Positions 13,103 through 27,459 of a DNA stretch of 64,000 bases are shown here, in pieces; position 1 is the stretch's first letter, and the number at the start of each line of letters is the position of its first letter. The notes below the pieces were generated by a model that was not told the origin of the DNA, did no database searches, and was given only the letters and a program-made list of their open reading frames with translations. This stretch comes from Lineus longissimus (lineage: Eukaryota > Nemertea > Pilidiophora > Heteronemertea > Lineidae), in contig NC_088324.1 in NCBI RefSeq assembly GCF_910592395.1, forward strand, positions 4,740,953 through 4,804,952, in the 5' to 3' direction. The position numbers and the translations under genes were made by a program.

Positions 13103-15455
13103 ATGCTTACCAAGCAATGCTTACCAAGGAATGCTTACCATGCAATGCTTACCAAGCAATGCTTAACAAGCAATGCTTACCAAGCAATGCTTACCATGCA
13201 ATGCTTACCAAGCAATGCTTACCAAGCAATGCTTACCAAGCAATGCTTACCAAGCAATGCTTACCAAGCAATGCTTACCATGCAATGCTTACCAAGCAAT
13301 GCTTACCAAGCAATGCTTACCATGCAATGCTTACCAAGCAATGCTTACCAAGCAATGCTTACCAAGCAATGCTTACCAAGCAATGCTTACCAAGCAATGC
13401 TTACCATGCAATGCTTATCATGCAATGCATACCAAGCAATGCTTTCTAAGCAATGCTTGCCATGCAATGCTTACCAAGCAATGCTTACCAAGCAAAGCTT
13501 ACCATGCAATGCTTACCAAGCAATGCTTACTAAGCAATGCTTACCATGCAATGCTTACCAAGCAATGCTTACCATGCAATGCTTACCATGCAATGCTTAC
13601 CAAGCAATGCTTACCATGCAATGCTTACCATGCAATGCTTACCAAGCAATGCTTACCATGCAATGCTTACCATGCAATGCTTACCAAGCGATGCTTACCA
13701 AGCAATGCTTACCAAGCAATGCTTACCATGCAATGCTTTCCATGCAATGCTTACCAAGCAATGCTTACCATGCAATGCTTACCATGCAATGCTTACCAAG
13801 CAATGCTTAACATGCAATGCTTACCATGCAATGCTTACCAAGCAATGCTTACCATGCAATGCTTACCAAGCAATGCTTACCAAGCAATGCTTACCAAGCA
13901 ATGCTTACCAAGCAATGCTTACCAAGCAATGCTTACCAAGCAATGCTTGCCATGGAATGATTTCCATGCAATACTTACCAAGCAATGCTTACCATGCAAT
14001 GCTTACCAAGCAATGCTTACCAAGCAATGCTTACCAAGCAATGCTTACCAAGCAATGCTTACCAAGCAATACTTACCAAGCAATGCTTACCAAGCAATGC
14101 TTACCAAGCAATGCTTACCATGGAATGCTTTCCATGCAATGCTTACCAAGCAATGCTTACCATGCAATGCTTACCATGCAATGCTTACCAAGCAATGCTT
14201 ACCAAGCAATGCTTACCATGCAATGCTTACCATGCAATGCTTACCAAGCAATGCTTACCATGCAATGCTTACCATGCAATGCTGACCAAGCAATGCTTAC
14301 CATGCAATGCTTACCAAGCAATGCTTACCAAGGAATGCTTACCATGCAATGCTTACCAAGCAGTGCTTACCATGGAATGCTCACCATGCAATGCTCACCA
14401 TGCAATGCTCACTATGCAATGCTTACCATGCAATGCTTACCAAACAATGCTTACCAAGCAATGCTTACCAAGCAATGCTTACCATGCAATGCTAACCAAG
14501 CAATACTTACCAAGCAATGCTTACCATGCAATGCATACCAAGCAATGCTTACCAAGCAATGCTTACCATGCAATGCTTACCATGCAATGCTTACCAAGCA
14601 ATGCTTACCAAGCAATGCTTACCAAGCAATGTTTCCAAGCAATGCTTACCATGCAATGCTTACCATGCAATGCTCACCAAGCAATGCTCACCATGCAATG
14701 CTCACCATGCAATGCTTACCAAGCAATGCTTACCATGCAATGCTTACCATGCAATGCTTACCATGCAATGTTTACCAATCAATGCTTACCAAGCAACGCT
14801 TACCATGCAATGCTTATCAAGCAATGCTTACCATGCGATGCTTACCAAGCAATGCTTACCAAGCAATGCTTACCAAGCAATGCTTACCATGCAATGCTTA
14901 CCAAGCAATGCTTACCATGCAATGCTTACCATGCAATGCTTACTAAGCAATGCTTACCATGCAATGCTTACCATGCAATGCTTACCAAGCAATGCTTACC
15001 ATGCAATGCTTACCATGCAATGCTTACCAAGCGATGCTTACCAAGCAATGCTTACCATGCAATGCTTTCCATGCAATGCTTACCAAGCAATGCTTACCAT
15101 GCAATGATTACCATGCAATGCTTACCAAGCAATGCTTACCATGCAATGCTTACCATGCAATGCTTACCAAACAATGCTTACCAAGCAATGCTTACCATGC
15201 AATGCTAACCAAGCAATACTTACCATGCAATGCATACCAAGCAATGCTTACCAAGCAATGCTTACCATGCAATACTCACAAAGCAATGCTTACCAAGCAA
15301 TGCTTACCATGCAATGCTTACCAAGCAGTGCTTACCAAGCAGTGCTTGCCATGCAATGCTTACCAAGCAATGCTTACCAAGGAATGCTTACCATTCAATG
15401 CTTACCAAGCAATGCTTACCAAGCAATGCTTACCAAGCAATGTTACCAAGCAATG
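13103..15455 (+). repeat. Module repeated from 7.5-10.1 kb, right copy
   Basis: Colinear with 7,548-10,082. It carries the CTTTCT marker at 13434 and the AATCAATG unit at 14777. The match ends at a 13-bp ATGTTACC unit near 15,440. Just beyond, two more 13-bp units follow at about 15,510 and 15,592, a local triplication absent from the other copy. Confidence 0.78.
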
Positions 15456-15627
15456 CTTACCATGCAATGCTTACCAAGCAATGCTTACCAAGCAATGCTT
15501 ACCAAGCAATGTTACCAAGCAATGCTTACCAAGCAATGCTTACCAAGCAATGCTTACCAAGCAATGCTTACCAAGCAATGCTTACCAAGCAATGTTACCA
15601 AGCAATGCTTACCATGCAATGCCTACC

Positions 15628-15991
15628 ATGCAATGCTCACCAAGCAATGCTCACCATGCAATGCTCACCATGCAATGCTCACCATGCAATGCTCACCATG
15701 CAATGCTCACCATGCAATGCTCACCATGCAATGCTCACCATGCAATGCTCACCATGCAATGCTCACCATGCAATGCTCACCATGCGATGCTCACCATGCA
15801 ATGCTCACCATGCGATACTCACCATGCGATGCTCACCAAGCGATGCTAACCATGCAATGCTCACCAAGTGATGCTCACCAAGCGATGCTCACCAAGCGAT
15901 GCTCACCAAGCGATGCTCACCAAGCGATGCTAACCAAGCGATGCTCACCAAGCGATGCTCACCAAGCGATGCTCACCATGCAATGCTCACC
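15628..15991 (+). repeat. CTCACC variant block at the domain boundary
   Basis: 26 units in the usual order (ATGCAATG, ATGCGATG, AAGCGATG, ATGCAATG, all with CTCACC). Its last unit abuts the left end of the 11.5-kb module at 15,992. The equivalent position before the second module copy (27,880-27,893) holds an AAGC unit ending CTTACT, and that mismatch is how the module edge was placed. Confidence 0.85.
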
Positions 15992-17572
15992 AAGCAATGC
16001 TTACCATGGAATGCTTTCCATGCAATACTTACCAAGCAATGCTTACCATGCAATGCTTACCAAGCAATGCTTACCAAGCAATGCTTACCAAGCAATGCTT
16101 ACCAAGCAATACTTACCAAGCAATGCTTACCAAGCAATGGTTACCAAGCAATGCTTACCATGGAATGCTTTCCATGCAATGCTTACCAAGCAATGCTTAC
16201 CATGCAATGCTTACCATGCAATGCTTACCAAGCAATGCTTACCAAGCAATGCTTACCATGCAATGCTTACCATGCAATGCTTACCAAGCAATGCTTACCA
16301 TGCAATGCTTACCATGCAATGCTTACCAAGCAATGCTTACCATGCAATGCTTACCATGCAATGCTTTCCAAGCAATGCTTACCAAGGAATGCTTACCATG
16401 CAATGCTTACCAAGCAGTGCTTACCAAGCAGTGCTTACCATGGAATGCTCACCATGCAATGCTCACCATGCAATGCTCACTATGCAATGCTTACCATGCA
16501 ATGCTTACCAAACAATGCTTACGAAGCAATGCTTACCATGCAATGCTAACCAAGCAATACTTACCAAGCAATGCTTACCATGCAATGCATACCAAGCATT
16601 GCTTACCAAGCAATGCTTACCATGCAATGCTCACAAAGCAATGCTTACCAAGCAATGCTTACCAAGCAATGCTTACCATGCAATGCTTACCATGCAATGC
16701 TTACCAAGCAAAGCTTACCATGCAATGCTAACCAAGCAATACTTACCAAGCAATGCTTACCATGCAATGCATACCAAGCAATGCTTACCAAGCAAAGCTT
16801 ACCATGCAATGCTCACAAAGCAATGCTTACCAAGCAATGCTTACCATGCAATGCTTACCAAGCAATGCTTACCATGCAATGCTTACCAAGCAATGCTTAC
16901 CAAGCAATGCTTGCCAAGCAATGCCTACCAAGCAATGCTTACCAAGCAATGTTACCAAGCAATGCTTACCATGCAATGCTTACCATGCAATGCTCACCAA
17001 GCAATGCTCACCATGCAATGCTCACCATGCAATGCTCACCATGCAATGCTCACCATGCAATGCTCACCATGCAATGCTCACCATGCGATGCTCACCATGC
17101 GATGCTCACCATGCGATGCTAACCATGCGATGCTCACCATGCGATACTCACCATGCGATGCTCACCAAGCGATGCTAACCATGCAATGCTCACCAAGCGA
17201 TGCTCACCAAGCGATGCTCACCAAGCGATGCTCACTAAGCGATGCTCACCAATCGATGCTCACCAAGCGATGCTAACCAAGCGATGCTCACCAAGCGATG
17301 CTCACCAAGCGATGCTCACCATGCAATGCTTACCAAGCAATGCTTACCAAGCAATGCTTACCATGCAATGCTTACCAAGCAATGTTTACCAAGCAATGCT
17401 TACCATGCAATGCTTACCATGCAATGCTTACCAAGCAATGCTTACCAAGCAATGCTTACCAAGCAATGCTTACCAAGCAATGCTTACCAAGCAATGCTTA
17501 CCATGCAATGCTTACCATGCAATGCTTACCAAGCAATGCTTACCAAGCAATGCTTACCATGCAATTCTTACC

Positions 17573-17656
17573 ATGCAATGCTCACCACGCAATGCTCACC
17601 ACGCAATGCTCACCACGCAATGCTCACCACGCAATGCTCACCACGCAATGCTTACC
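17573..17656 (+). repeat. First ACGC (CpG-containing) unit block
   Basis: One ATGCAATGCTCACC unit, four ACGCAATGCTCACC units and one ACGCAATGCTTACC unit, followed by AAGCGATGCTTACC at 17657. I see no CACGCAATG anywhere to the left. A second ACGC run follows at 17853-17908, inside the block 17839-17978. In the second module copy this block is longer (29475-29694). Confidence 0.88.
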
Positions 17657-19663
17657 AAGCGATGCTTACCATGCAATGCTTACCATGCAATGCTTACCAT
17701 GCAATGCTTACCAAGCAATGCTTACCATGCAATGCTTACCATGCAATGCTTACCAAGCAATGCTAACCATGCAATGCTTACCAAGAAATGCTTACCAAGC
17801 AATGCTTACCAAGCAATGCTAACCACGGAATGCTTACCATGCAATGCTCACCACGCAATGCTCACCACGCAATGCTCACCACGCAATGCTCACCACGCAA
17901 TGCTTACCAAGCGATGCTTACCAAGCGATGCTCACCAAGCGATGCTCACCAAGCGATGCTCACGAAGCAATGCTCACCAAGGAATGCTTACCAAGCAATG
18001 CTTACCATGCAATGCTTCCCATGCAATGTTTACCAAGCAATGCTTACCAAGCAATGCTTACCATGCAATGTTTACCATGCAATGCTTACCAAGCAATGCT
18101 TACCAAGCAATGCTTACCATGCAATGCTTACCAAGCAATGCTTAACAAGCAATGCTTACCAAGGAATGCTTACCATGCAATGCTTACCAAGCAGTGCTTA
18201 CCAAGCAGTGCTTACCATGCATTGCTCACCATGCAATGCTCACCATGCAGTGCTCACTATGCAATGCTTACCATGCAATGCTTAACAAACAATGCTTACC
18301 AAGCAATGTTTACCATGCAATGCTAACCAAGCAATACTTACCAAGCAATGCTTACCATGCAATGCATACCAAGCAATGCTTACCAAGCAATGCTTACCAT
18401 GCAATGCACACAAAGCAATGCTTACCAAGCAATGCTTACCATGCAATGCTTACCAAGCAATGCTTACCAAGCAGTGCTTACCATGCAATGCTTACCAAGC
18501 AATACTTAACAAGGAATGCTTACCATTCAATGCTTACCATGCAATGCTTACCAAGCAATGCTTACCAAGCAATGCTTACCATGCAATGCTTACCAAGCAA
18601 TGCTTACCAAGCAATGCTTACCAAGCAATGCTTACCAAGCAATGCTTACCATGCAATGCTTATCATGCAATGCATACCAAGCAATGCTTTCTAAGCAATG
18701 CTTGCCATGCAATGCTTACCAAGCAATGCTTACCAAGCAAAGCTTACCATGCAATGCTTACCAAGCAGTGCTTACCAAGCAGTGCTTACCATGCAATGAT
18801 TTCCAAGCAATGCTTACCAAGGAATGCTTACCATGCAATGCTTACGAAGCAGTGCTTACCGAGCAGTGCTTACCATGAAATGCTTACCAAGCAATGCTTA
18901 CCAAGCATTGCTTACCATGCAATGCTTACCAAGCAATGCTTACCAAGCAATATTACCAAGCAATGCTTAAGATGCAATGCTCACCATGCAATGCTCACCA
19001 TGCAATGCTCACCATACAATGCTCACCATGCAATGCTCACTATGCAATGCTCACCATGCAATGCTCACCATGCAATGCTCACCATGCAATGCTCACCATG
19101 CGATGCTCACCATGCGATGCTCACCATGCGATGCTCACCTTGCAATGCTCACCATGCGATGCTCACCATGCAATGCTTACCATGCAATGCTTACCTAGCA
19201 ATGCTTACCAAGCAATGCTTACCTAGCAATGCTTACCATGCAATGCTTACCATGCAATGCTTACCAAGCAATGCTCACCATACAATGCTCACCATACGAT
19301 GCTCACCATGCGATTCTCACCATGCAATGCTCACCGTGCGATACTCACCATGCGATGCTTACCAAGCAATGCTTACCATACAATGCTTACCATGCAATGC
19401 TTACAATGCAATGCTTACCAAGCAATGCTTACCATGCAATGCTTCCCATGCAATGTTTACCAAGCAATGCTTACCAAGCAATGCTTACCATGCAATGCTT
19501 ACCATGCAATGCTTACCAAGCAATGCTTACCAAGCAATGCTTACCATGCAATGCTTACCAAGCAATGCTTAACAAGCAATGCTTACCAAGCAATGCTCAC
19601 CATGCAATGCTTACCAAGCAATGCTTACCAAGCAATGCTTACCATGCAATGCTTACCAAACAA

Positions 19664-19676
19664 TGCTTGGTAAGCA
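19664..19676 (+). repeat. 3-bp micro-inversion inside a hairpin loop
   Basis: The sequence reads TGCTTGGTAAGCA where every normal AAGC-AAGC junction reads TGCTTACCAAGCA. The arms TGCTT and AAGCA are unchanged and the 3-nt loop ACC is replaced by its reverse complement GGT (19669-19671). As a result 19669-19685 becomes a 17-bp inverted repeat, GGTAAGCAATGCTTACC, with 8-bp arms around one base. The same event is present at 31888-31900. Confidence 0.92.
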
Positions 19677-22600
19677 ATGCTTACCATGCAATGCTAACCA
19701 AGCAATACTTACCATGCAATACTCACAAAGCAATGCTTACCAAGCAATGCTTACCATGCAATGCTTACCAAGCAATGCTTACCAAGCAATGCTTACCATG
19801 CAATGCTTACCAAGCAATGCTTAACAAGCAATGCTTACCATGCAATGCTCACCAAGCAGTGCTTACCAAGCAGTGCTTACCATGCATTGCTCGCCATGCA
19901 ATGCTCACCATGCAGTGCTCACTATGCAATGCTTACCAAGGAATGCTTAACAAACAATGCTTACCAAGCAATGTTTACCATGCAATGCTAACCAAGCAAT
20001 ACTTACCAAGCAATGCTTACCATGCAATGCATACCAAGCAATGCTTACCATGCAATGCACACAAAGCAATGCTTACCAAGCAATGCTTACCATGCAATGC
20101 TTACCAAGCAGTGCTTACCAAGCAGTGCTTACCATGCAATGCTTACCAAGCAATACTTACCAAGGAATGCTTACCATTCAATGCTTACCAAGCAATGCTT
20201 ACCAAGCAATGCTTACCAAGCAATGTTACCAAGCAATGCTTACCATGCAATGCTTGCCATGCAATGCTTACCAAGCAATGCTTACCAAGGAATGCTTACC
20301 ATTCAATGCTTACCAAGCAATGCTTACCATGCAATGCTTACCATGCAATGCTTACCAAGCAATGCTTACCAAGCAATGCTTACCAAGCAATGCTTACCAT
20401 GCAATGCTTACCAAGCAATGCTTACCATGCAATGCTTACCATGCAATGCTTACCAAGCAATGCTTACCATGCAATGCTTACCATGCAATGCTCACCAAGC
20501 GATGCTAACCAAGCGATGCTCACCAAGCGATGCTCACCAAGCGATGCTCACCATGCAATGCTCACCAAGCAATGCTTACCAAGCAATGCTTACCAAGCAA
20601 TATTACCAAGCAATGCTTACCATGCAATGCTTGCCATGCAATGCTTACCAAGCAATGCTTACCAAGGAATGCTAACCATTCAATGCTTACCAAGCAATGC
20701 TTACCATGCAATGCTCACCATGCGATGCTCACCATGCAATGCTCACCATGCGATACTCACCATGCGATGCTCACCAAGCGATGCTAACCATGCAATGCTC
20801 ACCAAGTGATGCTCACCAAGCGATGCTCACCAAGCGTTGCTCACCAAGCGATGCTCACCAAGCGATGCTCACCAAGCGATGCTCACCAAGCGATGCTCAC
20901 CAAGCGATGCTAACCAAGCGATGCTCACCAAGCGATGCTCACCAAGCGATGCTCACCATGCAATGCTCACCAAGCAATGCTTACCAAGCAATGCTTACCA
21001 TGCAATGCTTACCAAGCAATGCTTACCAAGCAATGCTTACCATGCAATGCTTACCATGCAATGCTTACCAAGCAATGCTTACCATGCAATGCTTACCAAG
21101 CAATGCTTACCATGCAATGCTTACCATGCAATGCTTACCAAGCAATGCTTACCATGCAATGCTTACCATGCAATGCTTACCAAGCAATGCTTACCATGCA
21201 ATGCTTACCATGCAATGCTTACCAAGCGATGCTTACCAAGCAATGCTTACCAAGCAATGCTTACCATGCAATGCTTTCCATGCAATGCTTACCAAGCAAT
21301 GCTTACCATGCAATGCTTACCATGCAATGCTTACCAAGCAATGCTTAACATGCAATGCTTACCATGCAATGCTTACCAAGCAATGCTTACCATGCAATGC
21401 TTACCAAGCAATGCTTACCAAGCAATGCTTACCAAGCAATGCTTACCAAGCAGTGCTTACCAAGCAATGCTTACCAAGCAATGCTTACCATGGAATGATT
21501 TCCATGCAATACTTACCAAGCAATGCTTACCATGCAATGCTTACCAAGCAATGCTTACCAAGCAATGCTTACCAAGCAATGATTACCAAGCAATGCTTAC
21601 CAAGCAATACTTACCAAGCAATGCTTACCAAGCAATGCTAACCAAGCAATGCTTACCATGGAATGCTTTCCATGCAATGCTTACCAAGCAATGCTTACCA
21701 TGCAATGCTTACCATGCAATGCTTACCAAGCAATGCTTACCAAGCAATGCTTACCATGCAATGCTTACCATGCAATGCTTACCAAGCAATGCTTATCATG
21801 CAATGCTTACCATGCAATGCTGACCAAGCAATGCTTACCATGCAATGCTTACCAAGCAATGCTTACCAAGGAATGCTTACCATGCAATGCTTACCAAGCA
21901 GTGCTTACCATGGAATGCTCACCATGCAATGCTCACCATGCAATGCTCACTATGCAATGCTTACCATGCAATGCTTACCAAACAATGCTTACCAAGCAAT
22001 GCTTACCATGCAATGCTAACCAAGCAATACTTACCAAGCAATGCTTACCATGCAATGCATACCAAGCAATGCTTACCAAGCAATGCTTACCATGCAATGC
22101 TTACCATGCAATGCTTACCAAGCAATGCTTAACAAGCAATGCTTACCAAGCAATGTTTCCAAGCAATGCTTACCATGCAATGCTTACCATGCAATGCTCA
22201 CCAAGCAATGCTCACCATGCAATGCTCACCATGCAATGCTTACCATGCAATGCTTACCAAGCAATGCTTACCATGCAATGCTTACCATGCAATGCTTACC
22301 ATGCAATGTTTACCAATCAATGCTTACCAAGCAACACTTACCATGCAATGCTTATCAAGCAATGCTTACCATGCGATGCTTACCAAGCAATGCTTACCAA
22401 GCAATGCTTACCAAGCAATGCTTACCATGCAATGCTTACCAAGCAATGCTTACCAAGCAATGCTTACCATGCAATGCTTACCATGCAATGCTTACCATGC
22501 AATGCTTACCATGCAATGCTTACCAAGCGATGCTTACCAAGCAATGCTTACCATGCAATGCTTTCCATGCAATGCTTACCAAGCAATGCTTACCATGCAA

Positions 22601-25600
22601 TGCTTACCATGCAATGCTTACCAAACAATGCTTACCAAACAATGCTTACCATGCAATGCTAACCAAGAAATACTTACCATGCAATGCATACCAAGCAATG
22701 CTTACCAAGCAATGCTTACCATGCAATACTCAAAAAGCAATGCTTACCAAGCAATGCTTACCATGCAATGCTTACCAAGCAGTGCTTACCAAGCAGTGCT
22801 TGCCATGCAATGCTTACCAAGCAATGCTTACCAAGGAATGCTTACCATTCAATGCTTACCAAGCAATGCTTACCAAGCAATGCTTACCAAGCAATGTTAC
22901 CAAGCAATGCTTACCATGCAATGCCTACCATGCAATGCTCACCAAGCAATGCTCACCATGCAATGCTCACCATGCAATGCTCACCATGCAATGCTCACCA
23001 TGCAATGCTCACCATGCAATGCTCACCATGCAATGCTCACCATGCAATGCTCACCATGCAATGCTCACCATGCAATGCTCACCATGCGATGCTTACCAAA
23101 CAATGCTTACGAAGCAATGCTTACCATGCAATGCTAACCAAGCAATACTTACCAAGCAATGCTTACCATGCAATGCATACCAAGCAATGCTTACCAAGCA
23201 ATGCTTACCATGCAATGCTCACAAAGCAATGCTTACCAAGCAATGCTTACCAAGCAATGCTTACCATGCAATGCTTACCATGCAATGCTTACCAAGCAAT
23301 GCTTACCATGCAATGCTTACCAAGCAATGCTTACCAAGCAATGCTTGCCAAGCAATGCTTACCAAGCAATGCTTACCAAGCAATGTTACCAAGCAATGCT
23401 TACCATGCAATGCTTACCATGCAATGCTCACCAAGCAATGCTCACCATGCAATGCTCACCATGCAATGCTCACCATGCAATGCTCACCATGCAATGCTCA
23501 CCATGCAATGCTCACCATGCAATGCTCACCATGCAATGCTCACCATGCGATGCTCACCAAGCGATGCTCACCAAGCGATGCTCACTATGCAATGCTCACC
23601 AAGCGATGCTCACCAAGCGATGCTAACCAAGCGATGCTCACCAAGCGATGCTCACCATGCAATGCTTACCAAGAAATGCTTACCAAGCAATGCTTACCAT
23701 GCAATGCTTACCAAGCAATGTTTACCAGGCAATGCTTACCATGCAATGCTTACCATGCAATGCTCACCAAGCAATGCTCACCATGCAATGCTCATCATGC
23801 AATGCTCACCATGCAATGCTCACCAAGCGATGCTCACCAAGCAATGCTCACCAAGCGATGCTCACCAAGCGATGCTTACGAAGCAATGCTCACCAAGCAA
23901 TGCTTACCAAGCAATGCTTACCATGCAATGCTTACAATGCAATGCTTACCAAGCAATGCTTACCAAGAAATGCTTACCAAGCAATGCTTACCATGCAATG
24001 CTTTCCATGCAATGCTTATCAAGCAATGCATACCATGCAATGCTTACAATGCAATGCTTACCAAGCAATGCTTACCAAGCAATGCTTACCAAGCAATGCT
24101 TACCAAGCAATGCTTACCATGCAATGCTTACCAAGCAATGCTTACCATGCAATGCTTACCATACAATGCTTACCAAGCAATGCTTACCATGCAATGCTTA
24201 CCAAGAAATGCTTACCAAGCAATGCTAACCAAGCAATGCTAACCAAGGAATGCTTACCATGCAATGCTCACCACGCATTGCTCACCACGCAATGCTCACC
24301 ACGCAATGCTCACCACGCAATGCTTACCAAGCGATGCTTACCAAGCGATGCTCACCAAGCGATGCTCACCAAGCGATGCTCACGAAGCAATGCTCACCAA
24401 GCAATGCTTACCAAGCAATGCTTACCATGCAATGCTTCCCATGCAATGTTTACCAAGCAATGCTTACCAAGCAATGCTTACCATGCAATGCTTACCATGC
24501 AATGCTTGCCAAGCAATGCTTACCAAGCAATGCTTACCATGCAATGCTTACCAAGCAATGCTTAACAAGCAATGCTTACCAAGGAATGCTTACCATGCAA
24601 TGCTTACCAAGCAGTGCTTACCAAGCAGTGCTTACCATGCATTGCTCACCATGCAATGCTCACCATGCAGTGCTCACTATGCAATGCTTACCATGCAATG
24701 CTTAACAAACAATGCTTACCAAGCAATGTTTACCATGCAATGCTAACCAAGCAATACTTACCAAGCAATGCTTACCATGCAATGCATACCAAGCAATGCT
24801 TACCAAGCAATGCTTACCATGCAATGCACACAAAGCAATGCTTACCAAGCAATGCTTACCATGCAATGCTTACCAAGCAATGTTTACCAAGCAGTGCTTA
24901 CCATGCAATGCTTACCAAGCAATACTTACCAAGGAATGCTTACCATTCAATGCTTACCAAGCAATGCTTACCAAGCAATGCTTACCAAGCAATGTTACGA
25001 AGCAATGCTTACCAAGCAATGCTTACCATGCAATGCTTACCAAGCAATGCTTACCAAGCAATGCTTACCATGCAATGCTTACCAAGCAATGCTTACCAAG
25101 CAATGCTTACCAAGCAATGCTTACCAAGCAATGCTTACCAAGCAATGCTTACCATGCAATGCTTACCATGCAATGCATACCAAGCAATGCTTACTAAGCA
25201 ATGCTTGCCATGCAATGCTTACCAAGCAATGCTTACCAAGCAATGCTTACCATGCAATGCTTACTAAGCAGTGCTTACCAAGCAGTGCTTACCATGCAAT
25301 GATTACCAAGCAATGCTTACCAAGGAATGCTTACCATGCAATGTTTACCAAGCAGTGCTTACCAAGCAGTGCTTACCATGAAATGCTTACCAAGCAATGT
25401 TACCAAGCAATGCTTACCATGCAATGCTCACCATGCAATGCTCACCATGCGATGCTCACCATGCGATGCTCAGCATGCGATGCTCACCATGCGATGCTCA
25501 CCATGCGATGCTCACCATGCGATGCTTACCGTGCAATGCTTACCAAGCAATGCCTTCCAAGCAATGCTTACCTAGCAATACTTACCATGCAACGCTTACC

Positions 25601-27459
25601 ATGCAATGCTCACCCAGCAATGCTCACCATGCAATGCTCACCATGCGATGCTCACCATGCGATGCTCACCATGCAATGCTCACCATGCGATACTCACCAT
25701 GCGATGCTTACCAAGCAATGCTTACCATGCAATGCTCACCATGCAATGCTTACCAAGCAATGCTTACCATGCAATGCTTATCATGCAATGCATACCAAGC
25801 AATGCTTTTTAAGCAATGCTTGCCATGCAATGCTTACCATGCAATGCTTACCAAGCAAAGCTTACCATGCAATGCTTACCAAGCAGTGCTTACCAAGCAG
25901 TGCTTACCATGCAATGATTACCAAGCAATGCTTACCAAGGAATGCTTACCATGCAATGCTTACCAAGCAGTGCTTACCGAGCAGTGCTTACCATGAAATG
26001 CTTACCAAGCAATGTTTACCAAGCAAAGCTTACCATGCAATGCTTACCAAGCTATGCTTACCAAGCAATATTACCAAGCAATGCTTACCATGCAATGCTC
26101 ACCATGCAATGCTCACCATGCAATGCTCACCATACAATGCTCACCATGCAATGCTCACTATGCAATGCTCACCATGCGATGCTCACCATGCGATGCTCAC
26201 CATGCGATGCTCACCATGCGATGCTCACCTTGCAATGCTCACCATGCGATGCTCACCATGCAATGCTTACCATGCAATGCTTACCTAGCAATGCTTACCA
26301 AGCAATGCTTACCTAGCAATGCTTACCATGCAATGCTTACCATGCAATGCTTACCAAGCAATGCTTACCATGCAATGCTTACCAAGCAATGCTTAAAAAG
26401 CAATGCTTACCAAGCAATGCTTACCATGCAATGCTTACCAAGCAATGCTTACCAAGCAATGCTTACCAAGCAATGCTTACCAAGCAATGCTTACCAAGCA
26501 ATGCTTACCATGCAATGCTTACCAAGCAATGCTTACCAAGCAATGCTTACCATGCAATGCTTACCAAGCAATGCTTACCAAGCAATGCTTACCAAGCAAT
26601 GCTTACCAAGCAATGCTTACCAAGCAATGCTTACCATGCAATGCTTATCATGCAATGCATACCAAGCAATGCTTTCTAAGCAATGCTTGCCATGCAATGC
26701 TTACCAAGCAATGCTTACCAAGCAAAGCTTACCATGCAATGCTTACCAAGCAGTGCTTACCAAGCAGTGCTTACCATGCAATGATTACCAAGCAATGCTT
26801 ACCAAGGAATGCTTACCATGCAATGCTTAACAGCAGTGCTTACCGAGCAGTGCTTACCATGAAATGCTTACCAAGCAATGCTTACCAAGCAATGCTTACC
26901 ATGCAATGCTTACCAAGCAATGCTTACCAAGCAATATTACCAAGCAATGCTTACCATGCAATGCTCACCATGCAATGCTCACCATGCAATGCTCACCATA
27001 CAATGCTCACCATGCAATGCTCACTATGCAATGCTCACCATGCAATGCTCACCATGCAATGCTCACCATGCAATGCTCACCATGCGATGCTCACCATGCG
27101 ATGCTCACCATGCGATGCTCACCATGCGATGCTTACCATGCATTGCTTACCAAGCAATGCCTTCCAAGCAATGCTTACCTAGCAATACTTACCATGTAAC
27201 GCTTACCATGCAATGCTCACCAAGCAATGCTCACCATGCAATGCTCACCATGCGATGCTCACCATGCGATGCTCACCATGCAATGCTCACCATGCAATAC
27301 TCACCATGCGATGCTTACCAAGCAATGCTTACCATGCAATGCTTACCATGGAATGCTTACCATGCAATGCTTACCAAGCAATGCTTACCATGCAATGCTT
27401 ACCATGCAATGCTTACCAAGCAATGCTTACCAAGCAATGCTTACCATGCAATGCTTACC

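Larger units (their letters stand above)
1..15991 (+). repeat. Left domain of the array
   Basis: This part is dominated by AAGC and ATGC units ending CTTACC. I see no ACGC units and no GGTTAGC marker units here. Blocks of units ending CTCACC interrupt it at 1429-1820, 4284-4689, 4941-5416, 6157-6254, 10103-10494 and 15628-15991. The CTTTCT marker unit occurs six times (2857, 6661, 7879, 8089, 11545 and 13434). Modules within the domain recur at offsets of about 8.67, 5.4, 5.0, 3.8 and 2.9 kb, so it is a patchwork of overlapping duplications and not a regular higher-order repeat. The right boundary is where the ~11.5-kb module begins. Confidence 0.85.
15992..27459 (+). repeat. Large higher-order module, copy 1 (11,468 bp)
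   Basis: Matches 27,894-39,781 in direct orientation. The offset is 11,902 at the left, then 12,210, 12,224, 12,336 and 12,322 at the right, so the copies differ by net gains of 308, 14 and 112 bp and one loss of 14 bp. Outside those indels I see only scattered substitutions, for example C at 23,185 against G at 35,507. Internal CTCACC-type blocks: 16985-17320, 17573-17656, 17839-17978, 18972-19167, 19266-19349, 20483-20566, 20706-20971, 22930-23083, 23419-23656, 23755-23894, 24259-24398, 25419-25516, 25601-25698, 26090-26257, 26956-27123 and 27208-27305. The first ACGC units of the window appear here, at about 17,587. Confidence 0.9.
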
